A stretch of DNA of 64,000 nt from JAGNKE01 sp965230245 (GTDB lineage Bacteria; Pseudomonadota; Alphaproteobacteria; Micavibrionales; Micavibrionaceae), in NCBI GenBank assembly GCA_965230245.1, contig OZ246000.1, positions 1,426,001 to 1,490,000 on the forward strand, in the 5' to 3' direction. The notes under the pieces are model-generated. The model worked only from the letters and a program-made list of their open reading frames with translations. It was not told the origin of the DNA and did no database searches. The position numbers were made by a program, and so were the translations under genes. Every line of letters starts with the position of its first letter. Within the stretch, counting starts at the first letter, position 1. Below, piece by piece: positions 25,506 through 32,737 of this stretch.

Positions 25506-26693
25506 ATGGCAACCGATCCAGCAGCTCCGGTAGTTGAAGACACTGAAACACCGACTCCTGCCCAAGTAGACGTGAGTACACTTAGTCTTGGACAACTTGA
25601 CGAGGCCTTAGCAAGAGGCGAGGCTGTTGATGATGCTCAGCTTACAGTGATGGCTACTCAGGCTTACACGCAGCTTATGGCTGCGACCAATAACGATCCT
25701 GCAGCGACCATCGACGCTATGCAAGAAGGCGGACTTCTGAACGCCGAAATAGCCGGAAAATTTAAAACTGCGATTGAAGGTGCCGGTGGAGATGCCGCTA
25801 AATTCGCAGAAGAAATTGTCAAAGACAGAGAATCCCTCGCTCAACTCGCGATGCTTCAAGCCACAGCTGCAGCAGCAGGCGCGGGAGCAACGGCAACAGC
25901 AGCCGTAGGGTTTGATAATCCTGAATTTCAGGCAAAGATGATGGAACTCTTTGCGAAAATTTTTGAGCCGATCCTGGAAGGTTTAACAGGCGAAGATATA
26001 GATCTTGCCGGACTTCTCGGAACAGCGCAACAGGAGCAAGAAGAACCCGCGGCAACAGGGCAGGAACAAACACCTGAGCAACAAGGCGCGACTGTCGTAG
26101 ACAACTCCGGAGTTAACGTCACTGATGATTCTGCTGGACCGCCGGCCAATGAAACCGCAAATGCAGAGACGGACACAGATGTAACCACGGACGTAACAGC
26201 TGTTGAGGAAACGGCAGAAGTTACGACATCTCTGACGGCTAACGATGTGACGCTAACCAATTTCGACTTTACATCACCGGGCTTATTGACAACCGCAGAT
26301 TACGGTTTTTCTTTAACAGATTACAGCTCTCCGGGTTTCGGAACCGAATTTGATTTAGGAACGAACTTTGACTTCGGTCTGGACTCTGATCTCTTGGCCT
26401 TAGATACGGATCCTTATGGATTCGAAACGTCTGGCTTCAATGTTTTCCAGACGGATTACAGTTCGCCGCAATTCCAGTTAGCTGGACTGGACGCTAATGT
26501 AGATCTGATGATCGGAACAACGACGCTTGGCGGCATGCAGCCGGTCGATCGATTTAACAGTCTATCCTTAAATGATCCTAACAACTTTACGTTAAGCAAC
26601 CCGCAGATTGATACGGGTGCAGGCGCAGGATTTGATGTTTCGGCAGATGATGAACTGAAGCTCACTACGGCTGCAGCAGGTCTGAGAGCATAA
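25506..26693 (+). CDS. Acidic hypothetical protein, 395 aa
   Basis: Not recognised. Residues 1-140 are Ala-rich and probably helical; about 175-255 is a Glu/Thr/Asp low-complexity linker; the last 140 residues are rich in Phe, Asp, Thr and Ser with loosely repeated TDYSSP units (around 276 and 317). It is very acidic and has no signal peptide or membrane segment. An AGAGATAGAGGG stretch precedes the start. Its composition resembles the unknown acidic genes at 58849-59796 and 59910-60242, and a secreted or effector-like role is only a guess. It is inserted against the direction of transcription between pheS and pheT. Confidence 0.7.
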   Translation: MATDPAAPVVEDTETPTPAQVDVSTLSLGQLDEALARGEAVDDAQLTVMATQAYTQLMAATNNDPAATIDAMQEGGLLNAEIAGKFKTAIEGAGGDAAKFAEEIVKDRESLAQLAMLQATAAAAGAGATATAAVGFDNPEFQAKMMELFAKIFEPILEGLTGEDIDLAGLLGTAQQEQEEPAATGQEQTPEQQGATVVDNSGVNVTDDSAGPPANETANAETDTDVTTDVTAVEETAEVTTSLTANDVTLTNFDFTSPGLLTTADYGFSLTDYSSPGFGTEFDLGTNFDFGLDSDLLALDTDPYGFETSGFNVFQTDYSSPQFQLAGLDANVDLMIGTTTLGGMQPVDRFNSLSLNDPNNFTLSNPQIDTGAGAGFDVSADDELKLTTAAAGLRA

Positions 26694-26695
26694 AC

Positions 26696-27136
26696 TCAAC
26701 TGATCGGTAAAACGTAAAACGCGAAATCAAGTTTAATGCCAAGGTTCTTGTAGAGAGCCTTGGCATTTTCATTATCCTCGGGCGTAAGCCAATACATGCG
26801 CGCCCATTTTTCCTGAACGCCCTTTTGAATAACGCATTCCACCAGCCGCCGCCCGATCCCCTTGCCGCGGTAGGAAGGATCAACAAAAACATCCTGCAGA
26901 TAGCATACAGGGCGTAAATGCCCCGTCGTCGGATGCAGAACATAATGGGAAATACCGAGAAGCTTGCCCGCTTGCTCTGCGCAAATCCCGAAAACCTGCT
27001 CATCCTCGGATAACAAGCGCCGCCACGTTTCTTCCGTGACCGCTTCATCGCGTACACCAAGATTATTCGCATCCCACAACGGCAGCCACTCGGCAAAATC
27101 GTTGTATTCTAATGGACGAAAATTAATCTGGTTCAT
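26696..27136 (-). CDS. GNAT family N-acetyltransferase
   Basis: 146 residues. YLQDVFVDPSYRGKGIGRRLVE is a textbook GNAT acetyl-CoA binding motif, and WLTPEDNENAKALYKNLGI is the C-terminal motif B. Substrate unknown. The start codon abuts the pheS stop, so it is probably co-transcribed with pheS, mirroring the GNAT gene that abuts pheT. Two bases separate its stop from the convergent acidic gene. Confidence 0.88.
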   Translation of the reverse strand: MNQINFRPLEYNDFAEWLPLWDANNLGVRDEAVTEETWRRLLSEDEQVFGICAEQAGKLLGISHYVLHPTTGHLRPVCYLQDVFVDPSYRGKGIGRRLVECVIQKGVQEKWARMYWLTPEDNENAKALYKNLGIKLDFAFYVLPIS

Positions 27137-28249
27137 CTATTTGGACTTTTGTACGCCTGTCGCATTGTTAGGCCGATCCAGCGGATCAAACCCGTAATGG
27201 CGCAGCCATCTGACATCGCTTTCGAAGAACGTACGAAGGTCGGGTATCCCGTATTTGAGCATCGCCATGCGCTCGATCCCCATGCCGAAGGCAAACCCTT
27301 GATACTCGTCGGGATCGATCCCGCAATTTCGCAGGACATTTGGGTGCACCATACCGCTACCCAGAATTTCCAGCCAATCATCAATGCTGCCGTCTTTATT
27401 CGCACCGATCTGTAAACCGCCGCCTTTGCGTGAGCAGCCAATGTCCATCTCCGCGCCCGGTTCAACAAACGGGAAAAAGCTCGGGCGGAATTGCACGGGC
27501 AAATCATCCATCTCGAAAAACGCCCGCACAAAATCCATCAGACAACCTTTCAGATGACCGAGGTGAATATCCTTGTCAATCAAAAGCCCTTCCATCTGAT
27601 GAAACATCGGCGTATGCGTCATGTCGTAATCTGAGCGATACGTGCGCCCGAAACAGATAATCTTATGCGGCGGCTTATTCGACTGCATGTGTCTGATCTG
27701 AACCGAAGACGTATGCGTCCTCAAAAGCTTGTGCGCTCGTTCGCCTTCTTCTTCAGGATCATCGGGCAGGAAAAACGTATCCTGCATTTCGCGCGCGGGG
27801 TGACCGGGCGGAAAGTTCAGCGCTGTAAAATTATGAAAGTCATCTTCAATGTCAGGCCCTTCGGCCACGGCAAACCCCATATCCGCGAAGATAGCGGTCA
27901 ACTCCTCAATCGTCTGGCTGATCGGGTGAACGTGCCCTTTGTATTCAGGGCGGGGGGAGAGCGTGATATCAAGCGTTTCTTCGGCAAGACGCGCATCCAT
28001 TTCCTGTGTCTTAAGAGCGGATTCCTGTTTCTTGATCAAATCGGCAATCTCGTCCTTGAGCGCATTTAAGGCTTGTCCCTTGGTTTTGCGTTCTTCGGGA
28101 TCCATTTGCCCGAGCGTCTTCATAAGTGCCGTAATGCGCCCTTTTTTGCCCAGAACGGTCACACGCACATCATCCAGAGCCTTCAAATCGTTTGCGCCCT
28201 GAATTTGATCCGAAATTTCGGTCTTTAAAGCTTGTATATCATTACTCAT
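27137..28249 (-). CDS. pheS: Phenylalanine--tRNA ligase alpha subunit
   Basis: 370 residues. An N-terminal coiled coil (about 1-90) is followed by the class II core: motif 2 (CFGRTYRSDYDMTHTPMFHQMEG) and motif 3 (FAFGMGIERMAMLKYGI), with RPSFFPFVEPGAE between. It supplies the catalytic site of phenylalanyl-tRNA synthetase. In most bacteria pheT follows directly; here a GNAT gene does. Upstream lies the HAD gene on the same strand, 31 bases away. Confidence 0.97.
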   Translation of the reverse strand: MSNDIQALKTEISDQIQGANDLKALDDVRVTVLGKKGRITALMKTLGQMDPEERKTKGQALNALKDEIADLIKKQESALKTQEMDARLAEETLDITLSPRPEYKGHVHPISQTIEELTAIFADMGFAVAEGPDIEDDFHNFTALNFPPGHPAREMQDTFFLPDDPEEEGERAHKLLRTHTSSVQIRHMQSNKPPHKIICFGRTYRSDYDMTHTPMFHQMEGLLIDKDIHLGHLKGCLMDFVRAFFEMDDLPVQFRPSFFPFVEPGAEMDIGCSRKGGGLQIGANKDGSIDDWLEILGSGMVHPNVLRNCGIDPDEYQGFAFGMGIERMAMLKYGIPDLRTFFESDVRWLRHYGFDPLDRPNNATGVQKSK

Positions 28250-28280
28250 GAGATTGTTTTAATCGCACGGGGGCGCTCTG

Positions 28281-28967
28281 TCAAAGCGGAAGTCCCCATT
28301 TCTTCTGCAAAATTGACGGAACGGCCGACAAGCTGCCGATCACATGATCCGGTTTGGCCTTGCGTAAACGCTTTTCATTAATGCAGCCGCCCGTAATCCC
28401 GATCGAGGTAATACCGAGTTTTCGCCCGAGATCCGGCTCTTCCATGCTGTCCCCGATGATAAAGGCGTTATCGGGATGATAGCCGCGCTTGACCATGTAA
28501 TCCGAGAGCCGCTCGAGCTTGCTGGTCGCACTCAGAATACTTGTACCGTCGCACGTATTCGCAGAAATAAAGTGGAAATAGTCACCTATGCCAAGACGCT
28601 CGAGGTGATGTTCGATTTTCACGGTCAGATAATTACTCAAAATGATACACGTCACACTGTGACCGCGCAGCCAGTCCAGCAACTTTCGTGCATGCTGCCG
28701 CGTTCGCGCACGTTCTGCCAGACGGTCGTAATTGCTTTGAAAAATCTCGTTGGCCTCATCCTTCGTTGCAAGCACCTGATCAATGTCGCAGCCATTGCGT
28801 TTATAGTAATGGATAATCGGAAAATCAAAAGTTTCCAGCTGTCTTTCGAAGGAAATCGGTCGCACGCCATAGAATTCAAGACAGGCATTGGACGCTTCCC
28901 ATGCCATCTTGGTGTCCGCAATCAATGTCCCGTTCCAGTCAAAGACCGCAAGTTTACCAGAGGTCAT
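28281..28967 (-). CDS. HAD-superfamily hydrolase
   Basis: 228 residues. Motif I is AVFDWNGTLIADT (nucleophile Asp, but Asn in place of the usual second Asp), motif II is CIILSNY, and motif IV is FIIGDSMEEPDLGRKLG. This is a phosphoglycolate-phosphatase-like HAD fold; the DWNGT variant occurs in a subset of the family, so activity cannot be excluded. It overlaps the upstream IcmL-like gene by 4 bases and so is translated from the same message. Confidence 0.8.
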   Translation of the reverse strand: MTSGKLAVFDWNGTLIADTKMAWEASNACLEFYGVRPISFERQLETFDFPIIHYYKRNGCDIDQVLATKDEANEIFQSNYDRLAERARTRQHARKLLDWLRGHSVTCIILSNYLTVKIEHHLERLGIGDYFHFISANTCDGTSILSATSKLERLSDYMVKRGYHPDNAFIIGDSMEEPDLGRKLGITSIGITGGCINEKRLRKAKPDHVIGSLSAVPSILQKKWGLPL

Positions 28968-29644
28968 TGAAGGTCGCTTTCCTCTTCCTCAAGTTCCGCT
29001 TCAAAGTCTTCATCGTCAACCGTCTTCAGTATTTTGCTTCTTAAGTCCAGTTGCTCATCCTTATCCGGCAAATTCGGACAAAGACAAAGAAAAGGATCAT
29101 CGTCGATCGAAGAAAGCCATCTGTCTATACCAACGAGAGTATTGCCGAAATCATCCTCACCCTTTTCACCGATATCGACGGAGACTTCCAGAAACTGATA
29201 CAAAACATCGTTTTCGTTTGTATAGCGAATAAGATAGTCAAAGGAAGCAGTCCAAACAAAATTATTATTTTTGACACGAGGATCGCCGATTTTTATCGGG
29301 GATATGACCGTTCCCGAAAGCGTTTGGCGATTATCAACGACATTTTGTAAATATCCGGAATTTTCCATTGTCCCGTAAAACGAGCGATACCCGCGGTGTG
29401 TAAAGTATTCTTTTGTCGCCCGCTTTTTTACGTCGTATTTGTGATAGGGAAAATTGAACAAATCATTCGCTGCTAAAGACAACCAGCCTCGTATTTCTTT
29501 TTTTTCTATATTCGGGCCTTCTTCATATTTTGCAACATAGTCATCCTGATACACTTTTTGGGCAAGCGCATCGTGCGCCAAACCAAAACAGGCGCAGAAA
29601 AAAGAGACAGTTAAAACAAAATAAAAGCGAATATTAGTCTTCAT
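28964..29644 (-). CDS. IcmL/DotI-like secreted protein
   Basis: 226 residues with a signal peptide (hydrophobic 8-25, cleavage near ALA|Q). The body has the order seen in the IcmL/DotI/TraM family of type IVB secretion: a W-x-x-x-A-x-x-x-x-F-x-F segment (GWLSLAANDLFNFPYHKYD), YFTHRGYRSFYGTM, then alternating beta strands with SGTVISPIKIGD and WTASFDYLIRYT. True DotI has a membrane anchor; here a cleavable signal replaces it. The final 40 residues are acidic. The similarity is remembered, not computed. It lies between rplT and the HAD gene. Confidence 0.5.
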   Translation of the reverse strand: MKTNIRFYFVLTVSFFCACFGLAHDALAQKVYQDDYVAKYEEGPNIEKKEIRGWLSLAANDLFNFPYHKYDVKKRATKEYFTHRGYRSFYGTMENSGYLQNVVDNRQTLSGTVISPIKIGDPRVKNNNFVWTASFDYLIRYTNENDVLYQFLEVSVDIGEKGEDDFGNTLVGIDRWLSSIDDDPFLCLCPNLPDKDEQLDLRSKILKTVDDEDFEAELEEEESDLQ

Positions 29645-29677
29645 GGTATTTTACGTATCCTCAAACTCAAAAACACA

Positions 29678-29706
29678 ATCCCCTCCTTATATCATAAGAA
29701 GGGGAT
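29678..29706 (-). terminator. Terminator after rpmI-rplT
   Basis: On the minus strand ATCCCC and GGGGAT (outer stem, plus strand 29678-29683 and 29701-29706) enclose an inner stem CTTAT/ATAAG. A loose T-rich tail follows. It separates rplT from the IcmL-like gene. Confidence 0.6.
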
Positions 29707-29731
29707 AAACAAAATAAAGCTATATCAGCAA

Positions 29732-30109
29732 TTAAGCAGCTTTTTTGCTGTTTTTCTCGATTGCCTTTTGCGCACCTTCGGCCAGAGCCTTGAAGTCTTC
29801 AGGATTGTGAATCGCAATATCTGAAAGTACTTTTCTGTCCAGCTCGATACCGTCCAGTTTCAGGCCGTGCATAAACTGGGAGTACGTCAAACCGTGCAAA
29901 CGGGCTGCGGCGTTAATACGCTGAATCCAAAGAGCACGGAAATTCCGCTTTTTCGTACGGCGGTCGCGATAAGCATATTGACCTGCTTTTTCGACGGCCT
30001 GAACGGCGGTGCGGAAACAATTCTTCCTGCGGCCGTAATACCCTTTGGCTTGCTTGATAACTTTTTTATGTCTTGCGCGGGCGCGTGGGCCACCTTTAAC
30101 TCGTGCCAT
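29732..30109 (-). CDS. rplT: 50S ribosomal protein L20
   Basis: 125 residues with the highly conserved L20 sequence ARVKGGPRARARHKKVIKQAKGYYGRRKNCFRTA and the WIQRINAAARLHGLTYSQFMHGL segment. L20 is needed for early 50S assembly. The start overlaps the rpmI stop (TGATG). infC, which often precedes rpmI, is absent here. Confidence 0.97.
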   Translation of the reverse strand: MARVKGGPRARARHKKVIKQAKGYYGRRKNCFRTAVQAVEKAGQYAYRDRRTKKRNFRALWIQRINAAARLHGLTYSQFMHGLKLDGIELDRKVLSDIAIHNPEDFKALAEGAQKAIEKNSKKAA

Positions 30110-30357
30110 CAGTTGCCTCCTTCATCTTTTTTACCTGCAGGCTTGCTTTTACGCTTGCGGCTGTAAGGCAGGAAATTACGAAGAACAATACGCGCATCCG
30201 GCTCACTTAATGTGTCCATGCCACGTGCCTTACGCTTCATAGATTTCGGCTTGTTCATCATCATGTGACTTGTAAAGGCTTGTCCGGCTTTCACCTTACC
30301 TTTTTTCGTCACTTTAAAGCGCTTTTTCGCGCTCGAGTGCGTTTTCATCTTCGGCAT
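30109..30357 (-). CDS. rpmI: 50S ribosomal protein L35
   Basis: 82 residues from ATG 30357 (MPKMKTHSSAKKRFKVTKKG), preceded on the minus strand by AAGGAG-like bases at about 30363-30368. The typical L35 is about 65 residues; this one has a C-terminal extension of about 16 residues ending KPAGKKDEGGN. Start and overlap with rplT fit the usual rpmI-rplT operon. Confidence 0.93.
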   Translation of the reverse strand: MPKMKTHSSAKKRFKVTKKGKVKAGQAFTSHMMMNKPKSMKRKARGMDTLSEPDARIVLRNFLPYSRKRKSKPAGKKDEGGN

Positions 30358-30484
30358 TTTTTTCTCCTTATATCTAGAACTATTACACGCAGCCGAGGCA
30401 TGCCGATACATTGAGCCAAACTGCTTTTCTTAGAAGTGTGGTTTATAACGCACGATTTAGACGAAATGCAAGTACTTTTAGCAC

Positions 30485-31252
30485 TTAAAGCAAGGCATAG
30501 CGGTCAGAAAAACATTTGATATGATAATGCATCATTCTGCGGTGGGAAATATCAATCAGGCCGTGCCCGCCGTCTTCAAACGTTGTAATCTCGACACGCG
30601 GCCCCTTAAAGTGTTGACGCAGCAGCTCCAATTGGCTGATCGGAACCAGTTTGTCTTTTTGCCCGTGAAAAACCAGCATCGGGACGTTTACGCTGCTTAT
30701 TGCGTCTTTAAAGTCTTTATTCTTGAGAGAAGCCAGAAACTTGCTGGTCACTATTTTTGCATGTTCGCCATTTGTGTTTGTATGATCAACCTTCCTGAGG
30801 TCTTCCTGCAGAAGCGAGTCATAAACCATATTAGGATCCAGCAACGGCCAGGCCAGCACAATAAAACTGACACCTTTCTCCATATTGGAAAACGCAAGCG
30901 AAGCACCCAGCCCTTCGGCAATAATCCCGAACCGCTCGTATCCTTGGGCACGAGCCCATTTAAACATATTTTGTAAATCTTCGGACGCGGTTTCGACTGT
31001 AAAGTTCTCCTTTGAGCCTTCGCTTTGACCGCAACCCCTGAAATCAAAACGAACGGTCTGTAAACCTTGCTCGACAAGCAGTTTTTCAACGCCGCCAAAC
31101 AGATTATCATGATTATCCTTCGTCCCCGGATAACCATGAATCATAATAATTAATGTTTTTTCGGCTTTTTCTGTTAATTTTTCACTCGGCCGAGCCACCA
31201 GAGCACTGATTTTCTCACCGCTAGGGCCTTGAATCTGTATAGCTTCATTCAT
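30485..31252 (-). CDS. Alpha/beta-hydrolase fold protein lacking the nucleophile serine
   Basis: 255 residues from ATG 31252 (a GTG at 31267 is the alternative). The fold is clear: MIHGYPGTKDNHDN (oxyanion loop HGxPG), TVRFDFRGCGQSEGS, a strand-elbow-helix at IIAEGLGASLAFSN, MLVFHGQKDKLVP (acid) and EDGGHGLIDIS (His). At the elbow, where G-x-S-x-G is expected, the sequence reads A-E-G-L-G, so glycine replaces the catalytic serine. Either the protein is a non-catalytic member of the family or the alignment is shifted; the acid and histidine are kept. Confidence 0.75.
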   Translation of the reverse strand: MNEAIQIQGPSGEKISALVARPSEKLTEKAEKTLIIMIHGYPGTKDNHDNLFGGVEKLLVEQGLQTVRFDFRGCGQSEGSKENFTVETASEDLQNMFKWARAQGYERFGIIAEGLGASLAFSNMEKGVSFIVLAWPLLDPNMVYDSLLQEDLRKVDHTNTNGEHAKIVTSKFLASLKNKDFKDAISSVNVPMLVFHGQKDKLVPISQLELLRQHFKGPRVEITTFEDGGHGLIDISHRRMMHYHIKCFSDRYALL

Positions 31253-31414
31253 TTTAGCATCCCACACACTGCTAATACTTTAGTATTATATAATTTAACA
31301 TAATAACCTGTGGTTGATAAGTTTTTTTTATTGCACCCGACCTTTATCCCTTGCGATGGAAGGAGTGCGCAATTACTCTGAAAACACCTAACGATCATAT
31401 GAAAGCACCGCTTA

Positions 31415-32482
31415 ATGAGGATTTCCGGCAAAATGTCATGTAATTTTATGCGGCTGAATATGCTTATTCTGGCCTGTTTTATGATGATATCCTCGTCCAT
31501 GGCCGAAGACGTGCCGCCTGCCGTGCCGGTGATTAACGTTGAGGTCGAGCAACTTGACCCCGTTGAACCCGTCAAAACACAGCAGAAAAACACTCAAAAA
31601 CAGCAATCAGAAGACGTCACCGCGCGTAATCAGAAGCCAATACCGGAGAAAAAACCTGTAAAACCGGATACAAAACAAGACTCTCAAGAGCCAACTGAAA
31701 CATCAGAAACACCGGAAACAGGGAATGAAATCACCGATGAAGCCGTTGCCACAGTAAAAACAAAGCCTGAAAAACGTTTGAGGCCTGTTGTCGTGGTTGA
31801 GCTCTTCTCCTCACAGGCTTGTGTATTCTGCCCGAAAGCCGACGAATTCCTCGGTCGATTGACCGCACAGGAAAATATAATCGCGCTGTCTTGCCATGTC
31901 GATTATTTCGATGTGAAAACGGGCTCGCTCTCCCATCCGTTCTGCAGCGCGCGTCAGGCCGGATATGAATCAACCTTGCGCGGCGGGCCGAAATACACCC
32001 CGCAAATGGTTATCAACGGAAAATACGACGCTGTCGGATATCAGCGCAAACAGGTCTTAAAAACCATCATTCGTGCCAGAAAAGAAAAGCCGCTCATCAC
32101 ACCTGTGCTTGAGCAGGATCAGGGCGCAAAAACATTTACACTGACATTGCCGCAGCAAAACGACCGTATGAGTAAAGAGGAGCGCACGAAGCAGGGCTGG
32201 GAAAGCAAAACACCGGCTTTAAGTGATGCGGCCATGAAAATTTATCTCCTTGTCTTTGATAAGCCCAACACGCTGGTTGTGGCTGATGGCGGGAATAAGG
32301 GAAAAGAGATTACCTATTACAATATTGTCTCGAACGTCGGTTTGCTAGGCGGCTGGAACGGTGACCCGCGCAAACTGCGATTTGACCCGAAGTTAAAGCC
32401 GAACTCCCGCGGTTTCGCTGTCCTAATCCATGACAATGCAAACGGCCGGATCGTCGGCGCGGCACAATACATTAAGCCATAA
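31415..32482 (+). CDS. DUF1223 thioredoxin-like secreted protein
   Basis: 355 residues. Signal peptide near residues 12-30 (LNMLILACFMMISSSMA|E). Residues 45-125 are a Pro/Lys/Glu/Thr-rich linker. The DUF1223 domain begins at about 128 with VVVVELFSSQACVFCPKADEFL, whose C-x-x-C matches a thioredoxin-like active site, followed by HVDYFD and a RGGPKYTPQMVINGKYDAVG segment. Function of the family is not established, but a redox role in the envelope is likely. ATG at 31433 or 31448 are alternative starts. Confidence 0.8.
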   Translation: MRISGKMSCNFMRLNMLILACFMMISSSMAEDVPPAVPVINVEVEQLDPVEPVKTQQKNTQKQQSEDVTARNQKPIPEKKPVKPDTKQDSQEPTETSETPETGNEITDEAVATVKTKPEKRLRPVVVVELFSSQACVFCPKADEFLGRLTAQENIIALSCHVDYFDVKTGSLSHPFCSARQAGYESTLRGGPKYTPQMVINGKYDAVGYQRKQVLKTIIRARKEKPLITPVLEQDQGAKTFTLTLPQQNDRMSKEERTKQGWESKTPALSDAAMKIYLLVFDKPNTLVVADGGNKGKEITYYNIVSNVGLLGGWNGDPRKLRFDPKLKPNSRGFAVLIHDNANGRIVGAAQYIKP

Positions 32483-32514
32483 TCATAGAAAATTTGTTGA
32501 AGCCTAAAAAAGCG

Positions 32515-32626
32515 AAGCCACCCCCTGCGTTAACAAGGAGCGGCTTGCTTTCCGTGTGTGGGGAACTTTATAAATTCTTATGTATTCACCCGTGTTAGGT
32601 GGCTTTTGTGTGGGGGGTTAGCCACC
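32515..32626. other. Structured spacer between convergent DUF1223 gene and polA
   Basis: AAGCCACC at 32515-32522 can pair with GGTGGCTT at 32598-32605, while AGCCACC at 32620-32626 can pair with the same GGTGGCT, giving two mutually exclusive structures. There is no coding frame of note in 32483-32737. It may be a bidirectional terminator or a small RNA. Confidence 0.35.
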
Positions 32627-32737
32627 CGAACGATGAGGGTGTAACATGCACTGCAAAATTGAGTCAACAAAAATCTATGAAACATAGCGTTGAGTGCATA
32701 AATAATTCATATTACTAATATAATATATGAATAGATT

